Assembly: GCA_036307445.1 (NCBI GenBank)
Contig: JAXJXP010000029.1
Location: 4,837-68,836 of the forward strand
Length of the DNA: 64,000 nt
Origin: HGM11525 sp036307445
GTDB lineage: Bacteria; Bacillota; Clostridia; UBA1381
Direction: 5' to 3'
Below the pieces are notes generated by a model. That model saw only the letters and a program-made list of their open reading frames with translations. It made no database searches and was not told the origin of the DNA. Of this stretch, positions 44,245-51,979 are shown piece after piece; position 1 is the first letter of the stretch; each line of letters starts with the position of its first letter. A program made the translations under genes and the position numbers.

Positions 44245-44479
44245 ATATATTAGCATGAAATGTTCTTGAAATAACATCATCCTGCTGCTCTTTTGTAAGC
44301 TTTATAAAGTTCACAGCATAACCCGACACACGAACTGTAAGCTGCGGATATTTTTCCGGATGTTTCTGTGCATCAAGAAGTGTTTCTCTTGTGAACACAT
44401 TAACATTCAGATGATGTCCGCCCTGTTTTGCATATCCGTCAAGCAATGATACAAGATTATCAACCTGCTGAGTTGCCAT
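44243..44479 (-). CDS. glycyl-radical domain of pyruvate formate-lyase as a separate 78-aa protein (GrcA-like)
   Basis: The 78 residues align with the very C-terminus of pyruvate formate-lyase: LVSLLDGYAKQGGHHLNVNV, then HPEKYPQLTVRVSGYAV with radical-bearing Gly53. The neighbouring large subunit ends just where this sequence would begin. This is a distinct gene: AAAGGATGG lies seven bases before the ATG, and a stop codon and another small gene intervene. E. coli GrcA/YfiD is a stand-alone spare part for damaged PFL; here the core gene lacks its own copy, so this protein should be essential for activity. A radical SAM activase must act on it but none is visible in the window. Confidence 0.92.
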   Translation of the reverse strand: MATQQVDNLVSLLDGYAKQGGHHLNVNVFTRETLLDAQKHPEKYPQLTVRVSGYAVNFIKLTKEQQDDVISRTFHANI

Positions 44480-44497
44480 AAAAAAACCATCCTTTCG

Positions 44498-44674
44498 TTA
44501 TTTATCATCAATATCCTTATGCAATGTCGGCACACTGCACGCACCGCCCTCTAACGAGCAAGAGGCGCAGTTTTCTACATTACTGATTTCTCCTGTCTTT
44601 ACATTGATATGACCGCTGCCCTTTTTTATGCAATTATCAATCATATCAACAAGCTTTTCATAATCCTTTTCCAT
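44498..44674 (-). CDS. 58-aa Cys-rich protein between the two pyruvate formate-lyase pieces
   Basis: The 58-residue frame runs from an ATG at 44672-44674, with AAGGAAG seven bases upstream, to TAA at 44498-44500. Its first half, EKLVDMIDNCIKKGSGHINV, resembles the start of the glycyl-radical subunit (DNLVSLLDGYAKQGGHHLNV), but the radical-bearing part is missing. Instead the C-terminal half has cysteines at 36, 39 and 46 (CASC...C), plus Cys15. It looks like a duplicated and re-purposed fragment, perhaps metal-binding. It is co-transcribed: two bases after the core gene and 18 before the radical subunit. Function unknown. Confidence 0.8.
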   Translation of the reverse strand: MEKDYEKLVDMIDNCIKKGSGHINVKTGEISNVENCASCSLEGGACSVPTLHKDIDDK

Positions 44675-44676
44675 AA

Positions 44677-46734
44677 TTATTCTTCCTTAAGCTTGTCAAG
44701 GTCAAACTCTCCCGAAAATGTCGTATCATCCTTACCGAGCGCACCGGGAATAATTGAGAAAGTATTTGAAATACCGTCCTGTGCATCGTCAAACGGCAGC
44801 TTTGCAACTGATGCAAGAGATGCTACTGCACCGTGCGTATCACGACCATGCATCGGATTTGCTCCCGGAGCAAGAGGCACGCCTTCCTTTCTGCCGTCAG
44901 GAGTGTTACCCGTCTTTTTGCCATATACAACATTTGATGTAATAGTAAGTATGGACATTGTAGGTACACCGTCGCGGTAGGTATGATGCTTACGTATTTT
45001 ATCCATAAAGCGTTCAACTATATCGACAGCAAGCTCGTCAACTCTATCATCATTATTGCCGTACTTCGGAAAATCTCCTTCAATATCGTAATCAATAACA
45101 ATGCCGTTTTCATCACGGACACATTTAACCTTTGCATACTTAATTGCACTCAAACTGTCAGCAACAACCGACAAGCCTGCAATACCTGTTGCAAAATATC
45201 TCTTAACATCACGGTCATGGAGCGCCATCTGAATACGTTCATAAGCATACTTATCGTGCATATAGTGAATGACATTGAGCGTATTTACATACAAACCTGC
45301 AAGCCATTCCATCATAGCATCGTATTTTTCCATAACATCGTCAAAGTGGAGATAATCACCCTGAACAGCACGGTATTTAGGTCCAACCTGAATTTTTAGT
45401 CTTTCATCAACACCGCCGTTGATAGCATACAAGAGACACTTGGCAAGATTTGCTCTTGCTCCGAAGAACTGCATCTCTTTTCCCACTCTCATAGAAGAAA
45501 CACAGCAAGCAATTGCATAGTCATCACCATGCGTAACCCTCATCAAGTCGTCATTTTCATATTGTATAGATGATGTCTTAATTGACATCTTAGCGCAGTA
45601 TTCTTTAAACTTTCTCGGTAAATTCACTGACCACAATACAGTCATATTGGGTTCTGGTGCTGTGCCAAGATTTTCAAGAGTATGAAGATATCTAAAGGAG
45701 TTCTTTGTTACAAGAGGTCTGCCGTCGATACCTACACCTGCTATTGACTCTGTTACCCAGGTCGGGTCGCCTGAGAAAAGCTCATTATACTCAGGAGTTC
45801 TTGCAAATTTGATAAGACGCAGCTTCATAATAAAGTGGTCGATATACTCCTGAGCCTGCTGTTCGGTAATAATACCATTCTTTAAATCTCGTTCAATGTA
45901 AATATCAAGGAAAGTAGATGTTCTTCCCAAGCTCATCGCTGCTCCGTTTTGCTCTTTAACTGCAGCAAGGTAGCCAAAATAGAGCCACTGAATTGCTTCC
46001 TGTGCAGTTTGAGCAGGACGGGAAATATCATAGCCGTAAATCCTGCCAAGCTCACAAAGCTCGTCCAAAGCTCTGAGCTGCTCTGTAAGCTCCTCACGAA
46101 GTTGCATATTCTTCGCTGTCATACGCACAAGCGATGTATCAAGCTGATGCTTCTTATCCTCTTTAAGTCTGTCAACACCATAAAGAGCAACTCGGCGATA
46201 ATCGCCAATAATTCTGCCTCTGCCATATGCATCAGGCAGGCCCGTTATAATTGCTGACTTTCTGGCAAGACGCATTTCAGGTGTATAAACATCAAATACT
46301 CCCTGATTATGTGTTTTTCTGTATTTAGTAAAAATTTCTACTATTTCAGGATCTACCTCGTAACCGTTTTCCTTGCAAGCATTTTGTGCCATTCTTATTC
46401 CGCCAAAAGGTTGCAACGAACGTTTAAAAGGCTTATCTGTCTGAAAACCAACTATTTTTTCAAGTGATTTATCAAGATACCCTGCTTTGTGAGATGTAAT
46501 AGTCGAAACAATATCTGTGTCCATATCAAGAACACCGCCAGCTTCACGTTCCTTCTTTGACAGCTCAGTAACCATTCCCCAAAGCTTTGTGGTAGCTTCG
46601 GTGGGCTGAGCAAGAAACTCCTCACCACCATCATACTGTGTATAGTTTGTGAGAATAAAATCTCTGACATTTATATCATCACACCATGCACCGGGCACAA
46701 AGCCTTGCCATTCGTGTGCCATATCTCTTCTCAT
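44677..46734 (-). CDS. pflB: pyruvate formate-lyase, catalytic core without glycyl-radical domain
   Basis: PFL converts pyruvate and CoA to acetyl-CoA and formate. The catalytic Cys pair is at 410-411 (YAIACCVSSM). The sequence is canonical to SIIPGALGKDD near the end, then stops after DLDKLKEE. A full-length enzyme has about 60 more residues carrying the radical glycine; these are found in the separate gene at 44243-44479. The stop codon is followed by a proper ribosome binding site for the next gene, which argues against a sequencing frameshift. The start at 46734 (685 residues) fits AGGGG at eight bases; an ATG at 46764 is upstream in frame. Confidence 0.92.
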   Translation of the reverse strand: MRRDMAHEWQGFVPGAWCDDINVRDFILTNYTQYDGGEEFLAQPTEATTKLWGMVTELSKKEREAGGVLDMDTDIVSTITSHKAGYLDKSLEKIVGFQTDKPFKRSLQPFGGIRMAQNACKENGYEVDPEIVEIFTKYRKTHNQGVFDVYTPEMRLARKSAIITGLPDAYGRGRIIGDYRRVALYGVDRLKEDKKHQLDTSLVRMTAKNMQLREELTEQLRALDELCELGRIYGYDISRPAQTAQEAIQWLYFGYLAAVKEQNGAAMSLGRTSTFLDIYIERDLKNGIITEQQAQEYIDHFIMKLRLIKFARTPEYNELFSGDPTWVTESIAGVGIDGRPLVTKNSFRYLHTLENLGTAPEPNMTVLWSVNLPRKFKEYCAKMSIKTSSIQYENDDLMRVTHGDDYAIACCVSSMRVGKEMQFFGARANLAKCLLYAINGGVDERLKIQVGPKYRAVQGDYLHFDDVMEKYDAMMEWLAGLYVNTLNVIHYMHDKYAYERIQMALHDRDVKRYFATGIAGLSVVADSLSAIKYAKVKCVRDENGIVIDYDIEGDFPKYGNNDDRVDELAVDIVERFMDKIRKHHTYRDGVPTMSILTITSNVVYGKKTGNTPDGRKEGVPLAPGANPMHGRDTHGAVASLASVAKLPFDDAQDGISNTFSIIPGALGKDDTTFSGEFDLDKLKEE

Positions 46735-46765
46735 ACTTCCTGCCCCTCTCTGTGTGTTATACATT

Positions 46766-46816
46766 TACCGATATACTCGGTACATATATAATATCATTAC
46801 ATCTGTTTTTTGTCAA
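46766..46816 (-). promoter_or_regulatory. pflB promoter with inverted repeat at the start site
   Basis: Minus-strand TTGACA (46811-46816) and TATTAT (46788-46793) are 17 bases apart. A perfect inverted repeat TACCGA-N5-TCGGTA (46766-46782) covers the predicted transcription start near 46781. It is not an FNR, Rex or Fur box. It looks like an operator for an unidentified regulator. Confidence 0.7.
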
Positions 46817-46967
46817 TATATTGTGTTAAGATTTATAGCAATTCGTTTCAAATGTCAAAATATTGTATACTTAATCAATGTAAATTATTCATTTTGACAT
46901 ATAAGACAAAAAAACAGCACAACAAACACTAAAATAAGCGAATGTTGTGCTGTAATTCGTTATACGA

Positions 46968-47135
46968 TTACGCCTGAGGAGCACCTACCGGACAAACACC
47001 TGCACATGCACCGCAATCGATGCAAGTACCCTCATCAATAACGTATTTTGCATCTCCTTCGCTGATTGCGCCTACGGGACAAGCACCCGCACATGCACCA
47101 CAGTTGATGCAATCATCACTGATTTTGTATGCCAT
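46968..47135 (-). CDS. 2[4Fe-4S] ferredoxin
   Basis: A clostridial-type ferredoxin of 55 residues with two CxxCxxCxxxCP motifs (CINCGACAGACP and CIDCGACAGVCP), each binding one 4Fe-4S cluster. It carries low-potential electrons for hydrogenase, pyruvate:ferredoxin oxidoreductase and similar enzymes. The start at MAYKISDDC (47135) has AAGGAGGTG seven bases upstream. A 14-bp palindrome TTAAACGCGTTTAA (47181-47194) lies in its upstream region and could be an operator. It appears monocistronic. Confidence 0.95.
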   Translation of the reverse strand: MAYKISDDCINCGACAGACPVGAISEGDAKYVIDEGTCIDCGACAGVCPVGAPQA

Positions 47136-47262
47136 TCGGAAACACCTCCTTATCAATACCACGCTGCCCGAACAGTTTCGTTAAACGCGTTTAATCCTAA
47201 AAACATATAATAGCAGCTATGCTGCATAATTATATTCAAACTCTATTGTAACACAAATACAT

Positions 47263-48135
47263 TTATTCTTCAAGGTTTTTTAGCAATTCTTCGTCATTTT
47301 TTTCAGAAACACGGTCAATCTTAGGCTTTTTAATGACCTTGACTTCATCTACAGAATAATCTCTGTGAATTTTTTCCTTATCATTTTCTATACCAACCTT
47401 AAGCTGACCTTTAAGAAGACTGACATATTCTACTGTACCGACCCCCTCGGGCGTTTCAACAACAGCGCCCTGACGAGGTGTAACCTTCAAAAGCTCTTCA
47501 TAAGTGTCCTGTTCAAACTTAAGACAGCACATAAGTCTGCCACAAGAGCCTGAAATCTTGGTAGGATTAAGGGACAGTCCCTGTTCCTTTGCCATCTTAA
47601 TTGAAACAGGCTCAAACTCACCCAAAAACTGTGCACAGCAAAGACCTCTTCCGCAAATACCAATACTTCCCAAGGTCTTGGATTCATCTCGTGCACCTAT
47701 CTGGCGAAGCTCTATTCGCGTACGGTAAACATTTGCAAGCTCTTTTACAAGTTCACGAAAATCTATACGTCCGTCTGCAGTAAAGTAGAACAAAATTTTA
47801 GAATTATCAAATGTGTACTCAACTTCGACAAGCTTCATTTCAAGCCCGTGCTTTGCAATCTTTTCGTTACAGAGCTTAAAAGCCTCTGCCTCTTTCTTCT
47901 TGTTTTCTTCAACAATACGAAAATCTTCCTCAGTAGCTATACGAATAACCGGTCTTAACGGTTTTTTAATCACACTGTCATCAGCATTATGTTCTCCGAC
48001 AACAACCTCACCCATTTCAACACCGCGAGAGGTTTCAACTATTACCGAATCACCTACATTAACCTCAACTCCCGCAGGGTCAAAGTGATATACCTTACCC
48101 ACCTTCTTAAATCTGACACCTATTATTTTATACAT
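47263..48135 (-). CDS. ricT: RicT/YaaT (PSP1 domain) protein
   Basis: The 290-residue protein has a PSP1 C-terminal domain (about 60-150) and the cysteine-rich GICGRGLCCAQFL (near 166-178) and SGSCGRLMCCLKFEQ (near 205-219) typical of YaaT/RicT. In Bacillus it is part of the Fe-S-containing Y-complex (RicAFT) that assists sporulation, competence and RNase Y mRNA processing. Partner ricA and ricF genes are not adjacent. AAGGAG precedes the ATG. Confidence 0.9.
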   Translation of the reverse strand: MYKIIGVRFKKVGKVYHFDPAGVEVNVGDSVIVETSRGVEMGEVVVGEHNADDSVIKKPLRPVIRIATEEDFRIVEENKKKEAEAFKLCNEKIAKHGLEMKLVEVEYTFDNSKILFYFTADGRIDFRELVKELANVYRTRIELRQIGARDESKTLGSIGICGRGLCCAQFLGEFEPVSIKMAKEQGLSLNPTKISGSCGRLMCCLKFEQDTYEELLKVTPRQGAVVETPEGVGTVEYVSLLKGQLKVGIENDKEKIHRDYSVDEVKVIKKPKIDRVSEKNDEELLKNLEE

Positions 48136-48236
48136 CTATTAACTCCTTAGTTGTTTACAATTTATAAATCAATACATAAATTATATTACAATTCAATTTT
48201 ATTGTCAAGTTAATAGATAAAAATCACCCAACAAAA

Positions 48237-48259
48237 AAAGGCCACAAATGTGGTCCTTT
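48237..48259 (-). terminator. terminator after spoVAE
   Basis: Stem AAAGG-CCAC / GTGG-T-CCTTT (48237-48259) with the 4-base loop AAAT, followed by a T run on the minus strand, just past the spoVAE stop. Confidence 0.75.
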
Positions 48260-48264
48260 CAATT

Positions 48265-48621
48265 TCAACTTCGTGCTTTTGGTTTAAATATAATTGCTGA
48301 CAGAAGCCCGAGAATAACCGCAGCGCCAAGTCCTGTTCCACATGCTTCAAAGCCGCCGCAAAGTACACCCATCAGACCTTTATCCGAAACCGCACGAAAT
48401 ACTCCTTTGCAAAGATTATATCCAAAACCTGTAAGAGGTACAGTCGCTCCTGCTCCGGCAAAATCAACAATATATTCATAAACTCCGATAAGTTCGAGAA
48501 AGACTCCAGCCACAACGTAAGATACAAGTATTCGTGCAGGAGTAAGCTTTGTTTTGTCAATTAGAATCTGTCCTATTACACATATAAGACCACCCACTAT
48601 AAAGGCCTTTAAAAAATTCAT
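48265..48621 (-). CDS. spoVAE: stage V sporulation protein AE
   Basis: An integral membrane protein of 118 residues with about four helices and the SpoVAE features GFGYNLCKGV and GGFEACGTGLGAAVI. SpoVA proteins form the channel that moves dipicolinic acid into the forespore and out at germination. It starts one base after spoVAD. The usual spoVAC gene is absent upstream. Confidence 0.93.
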   Translation of the reverse strand: MNFLKAFIVGGLICVIGQILIDKTKLTPARILVSYVVAGVFLELIGVYEYIVDFAGAGATVPLTGFGYNLCKGVFRAVSDKGLMGVLCGGFEACGTGLGAAVILGLLSAIIFKPKARS

Positions 48622-48622
48622 A

Positions 48623-49633
48623 TTATTTTACTCCTTCTAATATTAATGCGTGCGCAACAGATGGAATTGACTCTCCCTGATTTATTGCCTGCGTATTCAT
48701 AAGAGCGCCGGTTGCCATCAAAATCATCTTTTTAATCTTTCCAGCTTGCAGCTTTTTAATAGTATCTGCACAAAAAACGCTTGCAATACAACCGCATCCG
48801 CTGCCGCCGGCGTGCACGTCCTGCTCTTTAATATTAAATATCAGACAACCGCAATCTTTGTGTTTTTTCTTTATATCAAAGCCGTTTTCAAGCATTAAAT
48901 CACAGAGAATATCCGAGCCAACCACCCCCAAATCACCGCTCAGGATTAAGTCATAGTCATCAGGATTTGTGCCCGTATCCTTGAATAGCGCCGTTAGAGT
49001 ATCAGCAGCCGCAGGTGCCATTGCAGTACCCATATTTGATGCATCCGAAATTCCCATATCAACAATTCTGCCCGGTGTAGCTCCCAAAATCCTAACTCCG
49101 TCACCCTCTTCAACAAGACAGGCACCGGATGCTGTAACTGTCCACTGAGCTGTCGGAGAACGCTGACCACCATAATTGAGCGGCAGTCGAAACTGTTTTT
49201 CAGCCGAACAATAATGACTTGATGTTACAAATATACTCCGCTCGCTACAGCCCGAGTCAACCGACATTGCGGCCATTATCATTCCCTCGCAGAATGTCGA
49301 GCAAGCACCAAACAGGCCAAAAAACGGCACTCTCATATCCTTCAAGCCATAGTGTGCACCGACACACTGATTAAGCAAATCTCCCGCAAATATACAGTTA
49401 ATATCGCTTTCGCATATTCCCCTTTTGTCAATCACAAGCTTAACACATTCTCTTTGTAGCTTGCTCTCACTTCTCTCCCAGCTCTTTTCTCCCCATGTGT
49501 CATCCGTTAATGTAACATCAAACAAATTCCCAAGCGGCCCTTCTCCTTCCTTTTTACCGGCAATTGACGCATATGACGTAATTGCAGGCCGTCTGTCAAA
49601 TACAAAGGTTTGTTTTCCCTTTCTGCTGCTCAT
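48623..49633 (-). CDS. spoVAD: stage V sporulation protein AD
   Basis: The 336-residue soluble thiolase-fold protein binds dipicolinic acid. Family features are FVFDRRPAITSYASIAGKKEGEGPLG at the N-terminus (positions 10-35), FGLFGACSTFCEGM near 105 and GGSGCGCIASVF near 275. It forms the SpoVA channel complex with SpoVAC and SpoVAE; here only AD and AE are together. AGAGGTGAT precedes the ATG. A sigma-G promoter is expected but none is convincing in the short upstream gap. Confidence 0.94.
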   Translation of the reverse strand: MSSRKGKQTFVFDRRPAITSYASIAGKKEGEGPLGNLFDVTLTDDTWGEKSWERSESKLQRECVKLVIDKRGICESDINCIFAGDLLNQCVGAHYGLKDMRVPFFGLFGACSTFCEGMIMAAMSVDSGCSERSIFVTSSHYCSAEKQFRLPLNYGGQRSPTAQWTVTASGACLVEEGDGVRILGATPGRIVDMGISDASNMGTAMAPAAADTLTALFKDTGTNPDDYDLILSGDLGVVGSDILCDLMLENGFDIKKKHKDCGCLIFNIKEQDVHAGGSGCGCIASVFCADTIKKLQAGKIKKMILMATGALMNTQAINQGESIPSVAHALILEGVK

Positions 49634-49683
49634 AAAATCACCTCTTAGGTATTTTCACCACAAGATACATTTTTATACAGAAA

Positions 49684-49706
49684 AAGGACCGATTTATAAT
49701 CAGTCC
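49684..49706 (-). terminator. terminator at the end of the alarmone synthetase gene
   Basis: A 9-bp stem (49698-49706 with 49686-49694, one G-U pair) has a 3-base loop, followed by T5 on the minus strand. The stop codon lies inside the stem. Confidence 0.7.
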
Positions 49707-50374
49707 TCTTCTCCATCTATCTTTTTTCTTATATCCATCATTTTAAGGTCTGTTTCTGATATTGTATCAGCACAGACTTTCAGTTCAGCAAAAATTTCTT
49801 TTGCATTTTCCACATTCTTTTTATACTTCATACCATGCTCAAGACTTGCCCAAAAATCCATTGCTATTGTTCGGAACTGCACTTCAACACGTATCTGCTG
49901 TTTTCTGTCCGAAAAGAAAACAGGGACTTCAATTATCATATGATAACTTCTGTATCCGTTAGGCTTAGGATTTTTAATGTAATCCTTTATCTCTATAAGT
50001 GTTATGTCATCCTGACGAAGAAGCATATCTGCAACAACATAAATATCGTCCAGAAATGCACATATAATTCTTACTCCAGCAACATCATTAAGGTTATTTA
50101 CAATTGAGTCTATTGTAACATCAAGGCCTCTTCTTCTAAGTTTTTCCGAAATGCTCTCCGGGCTCTTAATCCTCGTCTTAATCATTTCTATCGGATTTCT
50201 GCTGTATCTTACACTCAGGTCATCATTCAAAACCTCGAACTTTGTCTGCACCTCACGGATTGCACAATTGTACATAGTCATTAGCTGTTCAAACATCTTG
50301 ACCTTTTTAAACAACTCAATTCCGTCTTTAGGGAGGTTTCGTTCAGGTATTATCAGATTTAGTTCATTTTCCAT
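49700..50374 (-). CDS. small alarmone synthetase (RelA/SpoT domain, RelQ-like)
   Basis: The 224 residues hold a single RelA_SpoT synthetase domain: KSPESISEKLRRRG near residue 72, NDVAGVRIICAFLDDIY near 96, PNGYRSYHMI near 140 and VEVQFRTIAMDFWASLEH near 163. It transfers pyrophosphate from ATP to GDP/GTP to make (p)ppGpp. No hydrolase, TGS or ACT domains are present, so it is not a full Rel. The start at MENELN (50374) has GGAGG five bases upstream; the GTG at 50386 is inside that site. Confidence 0.92.
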   Translation of the reverse strand: MENELNLIIPERNLPKDGIELFKKVKMFEQLMTMYNCAIREVQTKFEVLNDDLSVRYSRNPIEMIKTRIKSPESISEKLRRRGLDVTIDSIVNNLNDVAGVRIICAFLDDIYVVADMLLRQDDITLIEIKDYIKNPKPNGYRSYHMIIEVPVFFSDRKQQIRVEVQFRTIAMDFWASLEHGMKYKKNVENAKEIFAELKVCADTISETDLKMMDIRKKIDGEED

Positions 50375-50397
50375 TTGTTCCTCCACCTTAAACCATA

Positions 50398-50772
50398 TCA
50401 GGTTTTCTTTACAAACTCATATCTGCAATGTGGACAACTAATTGCTATTTTCCCCTTTTTCTTCGGCACCTTTGTAACCTTACGGCAATTAGGGCATTTG
50501 AAATAGCGATAGTATCTTCTGTCTCTTTTCAGATATGCTTTGATTTTGAACATCAATTCCATATACTTTCTGTTTTCATTCATACGGTAAACCGTGTTTT
50601 TTGACAGTATTCTGAAAATGCACCAGAAAAGCAAAGTATACGCAAGTGCAATGCATACACTTCCAAAAAAACCGCTCAGTATCATAAGAACAGCCGATGT
50701 AATTGCAAGTGCCTGACCAAGCTTATCAAAGCCATATCTTCCTATCATAAATTTTCTTATTGAATCAAACAT
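50398..50772 (-). CDS. membrane protein with C-terminal zinc ribbon, function unknown
   Basis: The 124-residue protein has two adjacent hydrophobic helices (about 20-55), a basic linker, and a zinc-ribbon C-terminus CPNC...CPHC (about 93-115). I recognise the type but not a function. It lies 23 bases upstream of the alarmone synthetase gene and shares its transcript. AAGGAG precedes the ATG. Confidence 0.78.
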   Translation of the reverse strand: MFDSIRKFMIGRYGFDKLGQALAITSAVLMILSGFFGSVCIALAYTLLFWCIFRILSKNTVYRMNENRKYMELMFKIKAYLKRDRRYYRYFKCPNCRKVTKVPKKKGKIAISCPHCRYEFVKKT

Positions 50773-50862
50773 TGAAATTCTCCTTAAGCTTCTTTAACAA
50801 CATTTTATACGAGCTTGGAAAATAAATCAATAGAGTTTACTCTTTGTTTACATTAAATTAAC

Positions 50863-50967
50863 AAAAAACGGACTGTTTCGGGGTGGGTTATCCGAAACAG
50901 TCCGGCGGGTTTTGTTTGTGAGTAAATATCAAATGTGTGTCTGTGGAAAGATACCTGCTCACTCACA
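50863..50967 (-). ncRNA. small RNA candidate of about 100 nt, divergent from degV
   Basis: A promoter (50970-50998) and a strong terminator define a transcript with no ORF. The 5' half folds as a hairpin: 50961-50967 pairs with 50918-50924, and after an internal loop 50950-50955 pairs with 50926-50931. The 3' half is a 13-bp terminator stem (50892-50904 with 50869-50881, 10-base loop) followed by six T. The predicted start point (about 50963) falls slightly inside the outer stem. I do not recognise a family; SRP RNA is excluded because the domain IV GGAA/AGCA motif is absent. The rest of the 50773-51127 gap is degV leader and plain AT-rich DNA. Confidence 0.6.
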
Positions 50968-50969
50968 TC

Positions 50970-50998
50970 ATTATAATACAAGATTTGGAATTTTGCAA
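50970..50998 (-). promoter_or_regulatory. promoter of the small RNA candidate
   Basis: Minus-strand TTGCAA (50993-50998) and TATAAT (50970-50975) are 17 bases apart. A divergent plus-strand promoter for degV (TTGACA at 51040-51045, TAATAT at 51063-51068) lies further on. Confidence 0.65.
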
Positions 50999-51127
50999 GA
51001 ACAATTTTATTTAATCTTTATTCTCTTGCCAATCACACATTGACAGAAATTCAAAAATTTGCTAATATAAATAGGAACTTTAGTTAAAAATACACTTAAA
51101 ATTATATTACAAAGGCAGGGCACAATA

Positions 51128-51976
51128 ATGGTACAAATTATTACAGATTCAGCAGCAGATTTTGAGCCGCACGAGCTTGAAAAATTAAATATAATTTGCG
51201 TTCCTATGAGCATAACCTTTGGTGAAAAGGATTACCGAGAAAACGAAAATATTACCAAAGCTGAGTTTTATGAGCTTTTAGTGTCAAGTGAAGAATTCCC
51301 AAAAACATCACAGCCATCGCCTATGGAGTTAGAGGAGCACTTATGCAAATTCAAAGCATTGGGCGACGAATGTGTTATTATAACAATCTCTTCGGCATTA
51401 AGCGGAACTTATCAATCAACCGTTCTTGTAAAGGATATGGTAGAATACGACTCGTGCTATGTTATAGACAGTCTTAACGCAACTGCAGGACAGCGTATAC
51501 TTGTAGAGCACGCCGCAAAACTCAGAGACGAGGGTAAATCAGCAAAGGAAATTGCAAATTGTCTTGAACAATTAAAGGGGAAAATCAGGCTAATGGCGTG
51601 CGTGGACACCTTAGAGTATCTGTACAAGGGCGGCAGACTTTCCAAAGCCGCATACACAGTTGGCTCTATGGTTAATATCAAACCTATAATCCAAGTATCA
51701 GACAAGGGAAAGGTAGAGGTTTGTTCGAAAGCTCTCAGCATTCGCCAAGGTATACGCAGTATTTGCGACACCTTCACCAAAATCAATCTTGATACTTCCT
51801 ACCCCATCTATGTTGTCTATTCACAAAACAGAAAGAATGCAGAAATTTTAGTAAAACATCTTCTAAGCAAAGGGTACGAAGTCCCGGAAGAAAGAATCGT
51901 AAACATAGGAGCAACAATTGGTGCACACGTCGGCACAAACGCCTGCGGCTATATCTGCATCGAAAAGGAGAATTAA
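51128..51976 (+). CDS. DegV family fatty-acid-binding protein
   Basis: A 282-residue DegV fold. It opens with IITDSAADFE and has the lipid-contacting SQPSPMEL, ISSALSGTYQS and ACVDTLEYLYKGGRLSK motifs. DegV/FakB proteins present fatty acids to the kinase FakA; no fakA is nearby, so the exact role is open. It is three bases upstream of rqcH, and the two look co-transcribed. Confidence 0.92.
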   Translation: MVQIITDSAADFEPHELEKLNIICVPMSITFGEKDYRENENITKAEFYELLVSSEEFPKTSQPSPMELEEHLCKFKALGDECVIITISSALSGTYQSTVLVKDMVEYDSCYVIDSLNATAGQRILVEHAAKLRDEGKSAKEIANCLEQLKGKIRLMACVDTLEYLYKGGRLSKAAYTVGSMVNIKPIIQVSDKGKVEVCSKALSIRQGIRSICDTFTKINLDTSYPIYVVYSQNRKNAEILVKHLLSKGYEVPEERIVNIGATIGAHVGTNACGYICIEKEN

Positions 51977-51979
51977 GTA

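Noticed and set aside
44243..46734. Frameshifted or sequencing-broken pflB
   Set aside because: Each piece has its own start codon and ribosome binding site, and an intact unrelated-length gene lies between them, so separate genes fit better than a frameshift.
46801..46860. Rex site upstream of pflB
   Set aside because: Only a fragment (TTGTGTTAA) is present, without a symmetric partner; the clear Rex-like site is at adhE.
50863..50967. SRP RNA
   Set aside because: The conserved domain IV tetraloop and GGAA/AGCA internal loop are missing.
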